From contig JABURQ010000087.1 in assembly GCA_014762625.1 (NCBI GenBank), positions 1-64,000 of the forward strand: DNA of 64,000 bases. The letters are read 5' to 3'. Shown in pieces: positions 52,540 to 61,138 of this stretch (positions within the stretch are counted from its first letter, which is position 1; each line of letters opens with the position of its first letter). The DNA is from Planctomycetaceae bacterium (GTDB taxonomy: Bacteria > Planctomycetota > Planctomycetia > Planctomycetales > Planctomycetaceae). A program made the position numbers and the translations under genes. The notes beneath the pieces are model-generated. The model had not been told where the DNA came from and ran no database searches. It saw only the letters and a program-made list of their open reading frames with translations.

Positions 52540-53322
52540 TCAACGGAGCCTCATTCGTAAAGACTTAATTCCAATAGTTCGCGGTCCGTACGCGGGACTG
52601 TAAGTCCCGATTGCAACGTGACCTTCCTGATAATTGGGAAGCGGAACGTCGCGAACGAGATAAGCACCCGCCACCTGTAACGACAGTTTCTTATCATCGA
52701 CGCGCAAACGAAACGCGCCTTCTCCGGAAACATCGCGATTGACGAGTTGTTTATCCTCTTTCGTGACGGGCTGACCGTCTTTGAACTCAATCAGAAACCA
52801 CGGTCCTCCCTGGACCAACTGTGTTTGATAGATCGCGTAACCGGAACGACTTTTGATATCCCACCCCACCAGAATCAGGAACCCCCCTTTGTCTTTGAGA
52901 GCGATGATTCCTTCGAGATCAAAATCCTCGGCGGGCGGCAGGTGCAGCAATGCACTGTTACCGAATTCACGAACGAGATAACCATCCCGGACAATAAATT
53001 CTCCATCGACCTTGTAGTTCCCCAGTCGATGCTGGTCGATTTTGGTTCCCGTAAACGTATATTCTTTGGGATAATTCCAAACCGGGAACTCTTCGGGAAT
53101 TGGGGCTTCTCCCTGCTGAACTCGGGGAAAATAGACTAGATTGGTCCATTTACGATTCGAGAGTCGAACGTCTTCGCGTTCTTCTTTCTCCTCTTGAGCG
53201 GAAGCGGGAACCGCGTTGATCAGGAGACTGCAAAACACCAAACCGGCAATGAATTTGTACGTCCAAAAACGAAAGCGGGAAAAGTGACCGTCGTCAATCG
53301 TGAATATATCTCTCTGAAGCAT
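52540..53322 (-). CDS. Exported beta-sandwich protein, DUF1080-like
   Basis: A 260-residue protein. A hydrophobic segment at about residues 22-43 ending ASAQ acts as a signal sequence after an unusually long polar N-terminus, so an internal start is possible. The body has the layout of DUF1080/LamG-like domains: YKVDGEFIVRDGYLVREFGNSALLHL, DFDLEGIIALKDKGGFLILVGWDIKSRSGYAIYQ, GAFRLRVDDKKLSLQVAGAYL and a closing GHVAIGTYSPAYGPRTIGIKSLRMR. Carbohydrate binding or hydrolysis is inferred. It is a single gene on the minus strand. Confidence 0.78.
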   Translation of the reverse strand: MLQRDIFTIDDGHFSRFRFWTYKFIAGLVFCSLLINAVPASAQEEKEEREDVRLSNRKWTNLVYFPRVQQGEAPIPEEFPVWNYPKEYTFTGTKIDQHRLGNYKVDGEFIVRDGYLVREFGNSALLHLPPAEDFDLEGIIALKDKGGFLILVGWDIKSRSGYAIYQTQLVQGGPWFLIEFKDGQPVTKEDKQLVNRDVSGEGAFRLRVDDKKLSLQVAGAYLVRDVPLPNYQEGHVAIGTYSPAYGPRTIGIKSLRMRLR

Positions 53323-53449
53323 AACTTGCCCTCCTGAAACGGACCTGTGTCAACAGGCCTACCATAGAGGGGAACAGATAGTCAGTCAAGAAAATTACGA
53401 CAACCATCTCAGCAGAGCCGCAACAAACCTCACCCGATCAATCCGAGAC

Positions 53450-54658
53450 TCAGTCTGTGGGCGGAGAAGAAGTAGAGTCCTGTTCGCGTCGTTCCCGAAA
53501 TCTTTCGAAACGGTTGCGCGGCGAATCATCGTCAGACGATTCCTCTCCCTCCGGTGGACGACGTTCGAAATCACGTCCCCGCGGACCTCTCCCCGGACCG
53601 CGTCCTCCGGGTCCGCGATCGTCGTCGCGAGACCGTCTAGCCCACATACTTTTTCTGAGATCATCGAACTCGTCTTTGAATTGGGACAACGCTTGAGAGA
53701 GAGGTGTCGGATTCGTCTCGCGGTACATCCTGATCAAATCGAGATACATCCACGCCGGCTCTTTTTGCATCAGCTCTTTCCGAACTTCGGTCTCCCGAGT
53801 TTCCAGAAACTTCTGCAGCTCGGCCGTCCCCGGAACTTCTTTCATATATTCCCGCATCAACGACCGTTCGGAGAGCATCATCAGGGCAAAGACCCGTCTT
53901 TCGGGCTCGGGAATCTTCCGCAGGTTAGATTGAATTTTGTCGTTACCGAGCGCCGACAGGACCTCTTCGAGAACCTCCTCTGGAATCACGACGCGTTCCA
54001 CGCCCGTCGCTCGCTCGCCCCAGGTCTTGAGCACCGCCGTCAGGGTTAACGCATAACGAGCGGCCCCTTGCTGCTGATCGATCTGGAGTCGCTGTTTGAT
54101 CTCCTTCGGTAATTTCGACAACAGAACATCACTGAGGGCGTCCATTTCGTTGGAGGTGAGGACTTCATCCCACCCGTGTCGTCCGAGGTTCTGTTGAAAG
54201 GAAGTCCTCCGTTCATCCAGATCCGCCAGACCGAGTTCGAGTTGTTGTTGCCGATATTCCCGTTCTTTCCGGATTCGATCGACGGCGCGAACCCGTTCGC
54301 GTTTTGTGGTTTGACGCTCGATTTCGGCGCGCTCAATCGGATTCAGGGAGGTCAGAAAAGCCTGATAATCGCTCAACGTCGATTTGAGAGAAAGTTCCTC
54401 GCCATTCAGCCGTGCGTGCATCTGTCGGTAATGATCTTGTTCTTCGGGGGTTAGCTTCTCAAACTTCTCGAATTGATGCTGTACCCGTAACCGTTCGCTT
54501 CGGGTCATCTGCTCCAGTTCGCGCAAGCGATCCGCGCGCTCGCCGGTTCGACTCACCGCCGCGTGCAGAAGCGGAACCAGGACCACGCAGAAGATCGCCG
54601 AGTAGAACATCAACCACGGTGGCGATAGAAAGCGTCTTTTGGATGTCAGATTATTCAT
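53450..54658 (-). CDS. Helical single-pass membrane protein, third gene of the ECF operon
   Basis: A 402-residue protein of unknown function. One N-terminal helix (about residues 13-34, WLMFYSAIFCVVLVPLLHAAV) precedes a long, mainly helical, Arg/Glu/Leu-rich region (LRELEQMTRSERLRVQHQFEKFEKLTPEEQDHYRQMH, similar in style to DUF3106 proteins). The C-terminal 60 residues are Arg/Gly/Pro-rich and probably disordered. ATG 54658 lies inside the end of the anti-sigma gene (8-base overlap), which fixes the start and shows co-translation. Such third genes are common in planctomycete ECF operons. Confidence 0.75.
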   Translation of the reverse strand: MNNLTSKRRFLSPPWLMFYSAIFCVVLVPLLHAAVSRTGERADRLRELEQMTRSERLRVQHQFEKFEKLTPEEQDHYRQMHARLNGEELSLKSTLSDYQAFLTSLNPIERAEIERQTTKRERVRAVDRIRKEREYRQQQLELGLADLDERRTSFQQNLGRHGWDEVLTSNEMDALSDVLLSKLPKEIKQRLQIDQQQGAARYALTLTAVLKTWGERATGVERVVIPEEVLEEVLSALGNDKIQSNLRKIPEPERRVFALMMLSERSLMREYMKEVPGTAELQKFLETRETEVRKELMQKEPAWMYLDLIRMYRETNPTPLSQALSQFKDEFDDLRKSMWARRSRDDDRGPGGRGPGRGPRGRDFERRPPEGEESSDDDSPRNRFERFRERREQDSTSSPPTD

Positions 54659-55154
54659 TGAGCGCCCCCGTTCGTTCCAGTTCTTTGAGGAAATCGATTC
54701 CGTCGCCGTCATCAATTTCGAGGGACTGGTACAGTTCCAGATTCTGAATCACGGGCAGATCGTCAACCAACTGATCCGTCGGGTTGACGACCCATTGATT
54801 GGCGATGGTGAATCCCAGCCAGGAGGAAAGTGAGACACACAACAACCAGACGACAGCCATCAACGCCAGGCGTACCTGCGGCGCGAATCGTTGTACGTCC
54901 AGTTTCGTCCCGGACGATTCCTCGAGACGAATGGTCTGCATGGTGGTTTGCGTGAATGTTTCGGGAGCTTTCTCCTGCGGCAACAGATCCAGCATTTCCC
55001 ACGTCCGGGTGAGCATTTCCACTTCGTGACGTGCAACGGGACTTTCTCCCAACGCCCGATCGATCGCCTGCGTCTTCTCCGACTCCAACTCTCCGTCCAG
55101 ATAAGCGACGAGGTCTTCGCGTTGTTCGGGTTTTAAGCGTGTGATTTTTTCCAT
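54651..55154 (-). CDS. Anti-sigma factor, non-zinc type
   Basis: A 167-residue protein. The N-terminal 80 residues are the sigma-binding helical bundle with the pattern EDLVAYLDGELESEKTQAIDRAL and VEMLTRTWEMLDLLP, as in planctomycete anti-sigma factors that lack the zinc HxxxCxxC motif. One membrane helix follows (about 97-118), with about 50 periplasmic residues. It should hold the adjacent ECF sigma factor at the membrane. ATG 55154 is chosen for the GGTGG five bases ahead. It is 29 bases after the sigma gene and overlaps the next gene by eight bases. Confidence 0.83.
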   Translation of the reverse strand: MEKITRLKPEQREDLVAYLDGELESEKTQAIDRALGESPVARHEVEMLTRTWEMLDLLPQEKAPETFTQTTMQTIRLEESSGTKLDVQRFAPQVRLALMAVVWLLCVSLSSWLGFTIANQWVVNPTDQLVDDLPVIQNLELYQSLEIDDGDGIDFLKELERTGALNE

Positions 55155-55183
55155 GTCGCCCACCAGCCTTCACTGGGGTTTCG

Positions 55184-55813
55184 TTATTTGACGTAGGATT
55201 CCAATTTCCCGCGCAACGTCTCACGGGCTCGAGACAACAGGGATTTCACCGCCGCCGGCGTCATTTCCATCGTTTCGGCGATATCCGCGTAGCTCATTCC
55301 CTCGAACTTGTTGAGTAAGACCGCCATTTGCTGTCGCTCGTTCAATTCGGTCAACGCCTCCTGAACGATTTTCTGTAATTCGGCTTTGTCGACTTGCCGT
55401 GTCGGCATCAATGACGATTTATCTTTCAGAATCTGTTCTTCCGGTCGGGCTCCCATCGGGCCGGAATCGGAAGGATTCAGTTTCACTTCTTTTCGGCGTC
55501 CTCGATCGCGCCGTTTGTTGCTGGCCAAATTGTGGGCAATATGAAACAACCAGGTCGAAAACTTCGCACGCGGTTCGTACCCCAGTCGGGCACGATAGAC
55601 TCTCAAAAATGTCTCCTGAGCCAGATCCTCGGCGACCGCCCGGTCCCGCACCAGATGAAAAAACAGGCCGATCAGGCGATCCTGATAAGAGGTCACCAAC
55701 CGGCTGAAGGCTTCGTCGTCTCCCGCTTTCACGCGCAGCATCAGCGCAACATCCGGATCGCGGAGGTACGCGGGCTGACTGGCCTTGAGTTCGCTGGTTG
55801 CCACTATGACCAC
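55184..55813 (-). CDS. ECF-type RNA polymerase sigma factor
   Basis: A 209-residue sigma factor. Region 2 shows DDEAFSRLVTSYQDRLIGLFFHLVRDRAVAEDLAQETFLRVYRA with the -10-binding WLFHIAHNLASNKRRD part. Region 4 is ELNERQQMAVLLNKFEGMSYADIAETMEMTPAAVKSLLSRARETL, a complete helix-turn-helix. The start is GTG 55813. It heads the operon with its anti-sigma factor and the helical membrane protein, and is divergent from the eboE gene. Its target genes cannot be read here; autoregulation is likely for such operons. Confidence 0.92.
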   Translation of the reverse strand: MVIVATSELKASQPAYLRDPDVALMLRVKAGDDEAFSRLVTSYQDRLIGLFFHLVRDRAVAEDLAQETFLRVYRARLGYEPRAKFSTWLFHIAHNLASNKRRDRGRRKEVKLNPSDSGPMGARPEEQILKDKSSLMPTRQVDKAELQKIVQEALTELNERQQMAVLLNKFEGMSYADIAETMEMTPAAVKSLLSRARETLRGKLESYVK

Positions 55814-56022
55814 ATTTCTGAGGTAAATCTGACTGAAAGATCAAACCCCGAGCCCTGTAAAAAGTTTCGGGGAAAATCCATCACTCGGTATGGACTGCTG
55901 GTGCCGATCCGGCAGACGCGCTAAACTGGAATACAGCAAGTCTCTATTCTTCCTTCAGAATAGATTCCCTCCCCAGCAAACACAATGATCCTTTCCCGCA
56001 TCCCCATCCCACCGGAGTTGCC

Positions 56023-57192
56023 ATGACACTCAGCACTCTCCCGCTCAGCTATTGCACCAACGTCCACCCTGGCCTGACCGTGGATGAAGTCTGTCAGGGA
56101 CTGGTCGACTATGCGGGCCCCATTCAAAAAAATCTCGAACAACCGCTGGCCGCCGGCCTCTGGCTGGCGGAGCCGGTGATCGATGAACTTCGTTCCGACG
56201 CCAGAAAACTGGGCGAGCTGAAACAAACACTCTCGGAACAAAACCTGGTCTGCTACACGCTGAACGCGTTTCCGTACGGCAATTTTCACTCGGAGCGCGT
56301 CAAAGAGCAGGTGTATGTACCGGATTGGAGCGAAGAAGACCGCCTGACTTACACCCACGAATGCGCCAAAATTCTGGCGGAATTGATGGACGACTTTGAC
56401 GAAGGGAGCATCTCGACCGTTCCGCTCGGCTTCAAACAACTCGTCAGCGGATCCGAGTTTCGTGAGAATTGCATCGACAACCTCCTCCAACTCGCGATGC
56501 TCCTCGATCAATTGTACCAGGATACCGGCAAACGAATCCGGCTCGCCATCGAGCCCGAACCGCTTTGCATCCTGGAAACGACGGCGGAAACGATCGATTT
56601 TTTCCAGGAACTCAAAGCAGTCGCCATCGAACGGGATCAGGCGCAACTCGCGCGAGAGTATCTCGGCGTCTGTTACGACGTCTGCCATCAGGCGGTCGAA
56701 TTCGAGGACGTCGCGGAGTCTCTGAAATCACTCGACGCGGTCGGCATTCGGATCAATAAAGTCCACATCACCTGCGCCATCAATCTCGATGATCCCGGCA
56801 ACAATCCCGCCGGTCGCAAACTGCTCGCTGAGTTCGTCGAACCGCGCTATCTGCATCAGACGTTTGCCCTCTTCGACGATGGCAACATCCGCACGATCAC
56901 CGATCTCTCAGAAGACCTCTGCCACAATCCACCGCCTCATATGGCGGAAGCGATCAAATGGCGGATTCACTTCCACGTTCCGGTCGACGCCGACGATCTC
57001 GGACCGCTCGGCACGACGCGCGACGATTTGAAAATCGCTCTGCAAACGGTCGCCCAACTCGATCAAACGCCGCACCTCGAAGTCGAGACCTATACCTGGT
57101 CGGTGATGCCGGGTGAAGAACATCCCTCACTGGTGGACGGTTTCACCGCCGAGTTGAAAGCGACGCTGGCTCTCCTCCAATCCTCAACATGA
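56023..57192 (+). CDS. eboE: EboE-like metabolite traffic protein (TIM barrel)
   Basis: A 389-residue protein of the xylose-isomerase-like TIM-barrel type matching EboE: LSYCTNVHPGLTVDEV at the start, VCYTLNAFPYGNFHSERVKEQVYVPDW, LAIEPEPLCILETTAETIDFF, LGVCYDVCHQAVEFED and VPVDADDLGPLGTT. In ebo clusters this protein accompanies EboA, B, C, D and F and is tied to moving precursors such as those of scytonemin to the periplasm. Here none of those partners is present. GGAG precedes ATG 56023. It overlaps the next gene by four bases. Confidence 0.83.
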   Translation: MTLSTLPLSYCTNVHPGLTVDEVCQGLVDYAGPIQKNLEQPLAAGLWLAEPVIDELRSDARKLGELKQTLSEQNLVCYTLNAFPYGNFHSERVKEQVYVPDWSEEDRLTYTHECAKILAELMDDFDEGSISTVPLGFKQLVSGSEFRENCIDNLLQLAMLLDQLYQDTGKRIRLAIEPEPLCILETTAETIDFFQELKAVAIERDQAQLAREYLGVCYDVCHQAVEFEDVAESLKSLDAVGIRINKVHITCAINLDDPGNNPAGRKLLAEFVEPRYLHQTFALFDDGNIRTITDLSEDLCHNPPPHMAEAIKWRIHFHVPVDADDLGPLGTTRDDLKIALQTVAQLDQTPHLEVETYTWSVMPGEEHPSLVDGFTAELKATLALLQSST

Positions 57193-58709
57193 ATTCCCCT
57201 TCCACAAGGAACAGAAAGATGCCCCGATTTTTCCTCGCCTTGATCACAATTGTCATTAGCAGTTCCCCTCTTTTTGCGCAGACGAATCCGGACTCTCCCA
57301 TCGTCGCGGAAAATCAGAAAACCGGAGCGCTCGACTGGCAACTGACGCGCGTTCGCGCTGACAAAGATGGCTTTCGTTCACCGTGGATCGAAGGGTACTG
57401 TTCTCGACAATCGGTCTCCGCCGGAGAAACGATCGACATCATGGTCTCAACTAATCCCGCGCGCGACTTTCAACTGGAAATCTTCCGCATGGGCTATTAC
57501 GGCGGACGGGGTGCGCGTCTGATGAAAACCTACGATCGTCTCCAAGGCATCACCCAGCCGACACCCGAACCGGGAGAAAAGAATCTGCACGAATGCCGGT
57601 GGAAACCGAGTCTCTCTCTGACCGTTCCGGAAGACTGGATCAGCGGCGTGTATCTCGGACGCCTGACGACGATTCCCGCAGGACAGGAGGCGTATTGGCA
57701 AAGTTACGTCGTCTTCATCGTCACCGACGACCGCCCCGCCGACATTCTGTTCCAATGCTCCGATAATACCTGGCAAGCGTATAACCGCTGGCCCAACAAT
57801 TACTCAATCTACACCCACCCCAAAGGGAATCAGGGTCCGTGGGCCGATGTCTCTTTCGATCGCCCGTACGGACGCGAAGCCCAGTTCACCGGCGTCGTGA
57901 ACGATCCTCTCACCGTCGGCTCGGGAGAATTCCTGCCCTTCGAATTCCCGCTGGCTTACTGGTTGGAGAAACACGGCTACGACGTCACCTATTGCTCGAA
58001 CAGCGACATGATCGCTCCCGATCACGGCCTGAAGTGCAAAGTCTTTATCTCCGTCGGACACGACGAATATTGGGACATTCGCCAGTACGGAAGTGTTACA
58101 AAAATGCGAGACGCCGGCGTCGATCTGATGTTTCTCTCGGGAAACAGCGTCTGCTGGGTCACGCCGTTCCGTAAAAGTTCCACCGGCGTTCCCAATCGCA
58201 TCATCTTCCGCGGTGGCCCCTACGGCGGCGACAACGAATACGCCGTCAATCGCGAAAAAAATCACGGCCCCTTCCCTCACCGCGGCCCCGATGAGGGACT
58301 CTTGATGGGAGCCCGCAATGTCGAGCCGGTGAACGGCGGAGGCGACTGGATCATCACCAAGCCCAACCACTGGATGTTCGCGGGGACCGGCGTCAAACAA
58401 GGAGATAAAATCCCGGGGCTAATCGGCTGGGAATATCACGGGGAGCCCGCCGACATCGACGGCCTGGAGGTCGTCGCGGGAGGAACCGCCTGGCAAGGAG
58501 GCGTGAATCCACAGCAATGGACCGCCACGATTTATCCGGGACCGAAAGGCAATTTCGTCTTCAATGCGGCGACGATCTTCTGGGCTCAGGGGCTCAGTTC
58601 ACCCCCCGGTCACGTGTTACCGTGGTCTCACTGGAGCCGACCCCACGGCCCGGACGAACGTGTGCAGAAAATCACGGAGAATTTGTTGAAAAAAGCGTTG
58701 TCGAATTAG
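57189..58709 (+). CDS. Exported N,N-dimethylformamidase large-subunit-like protein
   Basis: A 506-residue protein with a signal peptide (FFLALITIVISSSPLFAQ). The mature part matches the DMFA2_C (dimethylformamidase beta subunit-like) domain: DFQLEIFRMGYYGGRGARLM, ILFQCSDNTWQAYNRWPNN, VSFDRPY, FISVGHDEYWDIRQYG and FLSGNSVCWVTPF. Dimethylformamidase hydrolyses DMF using a mononuclear iron in this subunit; its relatives probably act on other amides. The small alpha subunit is not visible. It overlaps eboE by four bases, so the two are made together. Confidence 0.82.
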   Translation: MNSPSTRNRKMPRFFLALITIVISSSPLFAQTNPDSPIVAENQKTGALDWQLTRVRADKDGFRSPWIEGYCSRQSVSAGETIDIMVSTNPARDFQLEIFRMGYYGGRGARLMKTYDRLQGITQPTPEPGEKNLHECRWKPSLSLTVPEDWISGVYLGRLTTIPAGQEAYWQSYVVFIVTDDRPADILFQCSDNTWQAYNRWPNNYSIYTHPKGNQGPWADVSFDRPYGREAQFTGVVNDPLTVGSGEFLPFEFPLAYWLEKHGYDVTYCSNSDMIAPDHGLKCKVFISVGHDEYWDIRQYGSVTKMRDAGVDLMFLSGNSVCWVTPFRKSSTGVPNRIIFRGGPYGGDNEYAVNREKNHGPFPHRGPDEGLLMGARNVEPVNGGGDWIITKPNHWMFAGTGVKQGDKIPGLIGWEYHGEPADIDGLEVVAGGTAWQGGVNPQQWTATIYPGPKGNFVFNAATIFWAQGLSSPPGHVLPWSHWSRPHGPDERVQKITENLLKKALSN

Positions 58710-58717
58710 CGTTTCCA

Positions 58718-59932
58718 TCACTCGACGAACGGCGGGCGCTCGCGGGTCATGGAAACCTCTTCCGCGAACGGCGGGCGATCGCGCTGAGCGACGGGGAGGT
58801 CTTCGGCAAACGGCGGACGCTCCGCATCCTCTTTCGACACGTCGGAAGACCGTCGCTGGATCGCTTCTTCCCGACTCAACGGTTCCCACCCACTTTGGAG
58901 AACCTCGCGGCGTCCCCTGAGTCGAATTTCCGCATCGCTCAGGAACGGTGTTTTCTCTTCGGCGTCCGCTAACTCCGTCGATTCCGCCGGGTCTGCGACT
59001 TGGATCCCTTGTTCAGAATCAGATTGAGCGCCGGGATTTTCGGACCGATTCTCGGCCACCGAACCCAACGTGGACTCTTCGGAATCCTCTTCCGGCGACT
59101 GGCCACGATAGAATTCCGGCTCAGGAGATTTCCTGTCGTCCGCCGCCAGCAGATGTCCGTCCGGGAGATTGAGTCGCGGCGATCCCGCCATCACCCAGTT
59201 GTCCCATTTCCCTTCGAGATGTTCGATACTTTTGAGTTTGTAGTGTTTGCGGAGTGCATTATCCCAGCCGTGTTGATGGGCCGTTTGCAGAAACTCGAGA
59301 AAGTTCTCGCGGCCCTTCTTTTGAATCAGATAGTCGGAGAGTGAGTAACCTTGCGCGTAGAGGGTCAGCACGCGTTGCATGCTGCTGGGATATTCCTTGA
59401 TCGACATCAATTGTCGGAGCGAGTAGCGGGTGCCGTTATTATTCACCTGCTTGAGCATTTGCATCTGACGCATCCGCTCGGATTCGTGCTCGATGATGGT
59501 CGCGGCCCCTTCATCGGCCCACCGCGGAAGAGGACGACGAAAATGAGTCGCAAAAATCATGTGACTCACTTCGTGCGGGATCACTGAATCGAGGATGCGT
59601 TCCTCGGTCCCTTGCACGTTCATCTTCCAGCCAAACACTTCACCTTTGTCAAACTGAAATGATGTCGCCCCTCCGGCTCCGATCTGTCCCACCCGGACAG
59701 AAATCGGACAGGGGCGATACCAATTCTTCGGCAGTTGCTTTCCTAACCACTTCACAGCCAAATCTTTCCTATAAAATTCGGCTGCCTTTCCTACCTGTTC
59801 GGCGAATTCCTTCGTCGGCGCTGTGACCACGAAATTCGGCGTCCGGTAAACGGCCGCTTCGGAAGTTCCGATGACGGCCAACATCATCATCGCCGCTACC
59901 CCAGCGGCGAATCGATTCTTGCGAGCATCCAT
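58718..59932 (-). CDS. Exported HExxH metallopeptidase-like protein with PPFAE repeats
   Basis: A 404-residue protein. A signal peptide (about 1-27, ending SEA-A) precedes a gluzincin-like domain: YRTPNFVVTAPTKEFAEQVGKAAEFYRKDLA as in DUF1570/MA-type peptidases, HEVSH at 120-124 and a downstream third-ligand candidate E141 in RWADEGAA. After about residue 250 the protein is acidic and low-complexity, and it ends in three (D/E)RPPFAE-like repeats separated by about eleven residues. The repeats could be a binding or anchoring tail. Substrate unknown. It converges on the dimethylformamidase-like gene. Confidence 0.8.
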   Translation of the reverse strand: MDARKNRFAAGVAAMMMLAVIGTSEAAVYRTPNFVVTAPTKEFAEQVGKAAEFYRKDLAVKWLGKQLPKNWYRPCPISVRVGQIGAGGATSFQFDKGEVFGWKMNVQGTEERILDSVIPHEVSHMIFATHFRRPLPRWADEGAATIIEHESERMRQMQMLKQVNNNGTRYSLRQLMSIKEYPSSMQRVLTLYAQGYSLSDYLIQKKGRENFLEFLQTAHQHGWDNALRKHYKLKSIEHLEGKWDNWVMAGSPRLNLPDGHLLAADDRKSPEPEFYRGQSPEEDSEESTLGSVAENRSENPGAQSDSEQGIQVADPAESTELADAEEKTPFLSDAEIRLRGRREVLQSGWEPLSREEAIQRRSSDVSKEDAERPPFAEDLPVAQRDRPPFAEEVSMTRERPPFVE

Positions 59933-60083
59933 GCTCTTCTTTCCTCGGGTTGCGGGAGAATCTCCGGGTCGTTCGGTGGTTAAGCATGCGGTGTGCCAAT
60001 CCGGAGATCAACACAACCACTTTTCATAACCTACGACACAGCCGCCGTTTACAAGCATCCTGCCTGATCCGGGCGAGTCGTAA

Positions 60084-60115
60084 GATTTACAAAAGGTAGG
60101 CCTGGATTGTAAATC
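60084..60115. repeat. Inverted repeat GATTTACA-16-TGTAAATC
   Basis: Perfect 8-base arms with a 16-base spacer, about 150 bases ahead of the HExxH gene and 170 ahead of the ACT gene. It is a possible dimeric regulator site; nothing else supports this. Confidence 0.35.
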
Positions 60116-60193
60116 CTGCAAGACCAATCTGTCATTTCCACAATTCATGCTCCACGATGTCACCGGCGTTTTCCCCGGACGCCGATCTTATCA

Positions 60194-60223
60194 TTGACGT
60201 CGGAGCGACTCTGCCGCGATAAT
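60194..60223 (+). promoter_or_regulatory. Candidate sigma-70 promoter of the ACT-domain gene
   Basis: TTGACG, 18 bases, GATAAT, ending 59 bases before ATG 60283. Both hexamers are close to consensus and the orientation is right. Confidence 0.55.
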
Positions 60224-60282
60224 GCCTCCACGCCTACTCACACGAACGCAAGACCGCCAACTTTTCAACACATGGATGTTCT

Positions 60283-60810
60283 ATGGCTGATCAATTCGAT
60301 GACGACTCACATGACTTTGAAGATGGAGAGACCACTCTCCCTTCGACGATGAGAGGTCGCGACTGGCCCGCTCTGCGGCAGTTCGGCGTCTTCTTCGAAA
60401 ATCGAGTCGGCCAGTTAGCGGAACTTCTCCGCTCTCTCGAAGCGGAGGATTTACGAATCGTGGGGATGTCGGTTGCCGACTCCATCGATTACGCCGTCAC
60501 GCGACTGATTCTCGATGATTACGAACGCGCCGTCGAAATCATGGAACAATCCCCCTTCAAAACGTTCGAGACCGACATCATCGGCGTAGAGCTTCCCGAT
60601 TCCGACCAGCCGTTTCTGGAAATCTGCACCGCGTTGCTGCGAGGAGAGGTCAATTTGCAGTACGCTTATCCGCTCCTCTATCACCGCGGCGGACGCAAAG
60701 CAATCGCCATTTACGTCGACGACATCGATCAGGGGATCCAGGTATTGCAGGATCGCGATATCACGCTGTTAACCGAGGGAGACCTCGATGAAGACGGCGA
60801 ATTCTTCTGA
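60283..60810 (+). CDS. Double ACT-domain protein
   Basis: A 175-residue cytoplasmic protein with two ACT-like units. The first, ALRQFGVFFENRVGQLAELLRSLEAEDLRIVGMSV, has the beta-alpha start and loop Asn/Arg that bind small ligands. The second lies around FLEICTALLRGEVNLQYAYPLLYHRGGRKAIAIYVDDIDQGIQVL. The N-terminus and C-terminus are acidic. ACT pairs without an enzyme domain usually act as amino-acid sensors; the ligand and partner are unknown. A near-consensus promoter lies ahead. Confidence 0.85.
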   Translation: MADQFDDDSHDFEDGETTLPSTMRGRDWPALRQFGVFFENRVGQLAELLRSLEAEDLRIVGMSVADSIDYAVTRLILDDYERAVEIMEQSPFKTFETDIIGVELPDSDQPFLEICTALLRGEVNLQYAYPLLYHRGGRKAIAIYVDDIDQGIQVLQDRDITLLTEGDLDEDGEFF

Positions 60811-60845
60811 AGTCGTCGTGAGCGCACTAAACGCGAATCTCGGCT

Positions 60846-61094
60846 CTATTTCTTTCCGCTGAAATAATTGACCAGCCACAGAAACAGCAACGCTCCCAGG
60901 ACGGAAATGATGAGATTCCCGAGTGTGCCGGTCGCGTGAATCGATAACAGACTGGCGGCGAAGCTCCCCAAGACGCTCCCCACGATCCCCACAATCAAAT
61001 TCCCCAACAGGCCGAATCCGCCCCCTTTCCAGAATTGTCCCGCCAGCCAACCGGCCAGCATTCCCAACAATATGGCCCAGATAATTCCCATCAT
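60846..61094 (-). CDS. GlsB/YeaQ/YmgE family membrane protein
   Basis: An 82-residue protein with three hydrophobic segments and the family pattern GMLAGWLAGQFWKGGGFGLLGNLIVGIVGSVLGSFAASLL. Members are small inner-membrane proteins induced by stress, role unclear. It converges on the ACT gene and lies 44 bases from the end of the beta-helix gene upstream, so it may be read with it. Tandem ATG codons at the start. Confidence 0.88.
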   Translation of the reverse strand: MMGIIWAILLGMLAGWLAGQFWKGGGFGLLGNLIVGIVGSVLGSFAASLLSIHATGTLGNLIISVLGALLFLWLVNYFSGKK

Positions 61095-61138
61095 GAATGT
61101 GTCCCCTGAAACGATGTTTCCTGTGGTGCGCTGGTCGT

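Larger units (their letters stand above)
59933..60282. other. Divergent intergenic region
   Basis: 350 bases between the HExxH gene and the ACT-domain gene. It holds an inverted repeat GATTTACA / TGTAAATC (60084-60115), a GC hairpin CGGCGT / ACGCCG (60164-60184) and a good promoter (60194-60223). No gene is seen. Confidence 0.55.
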
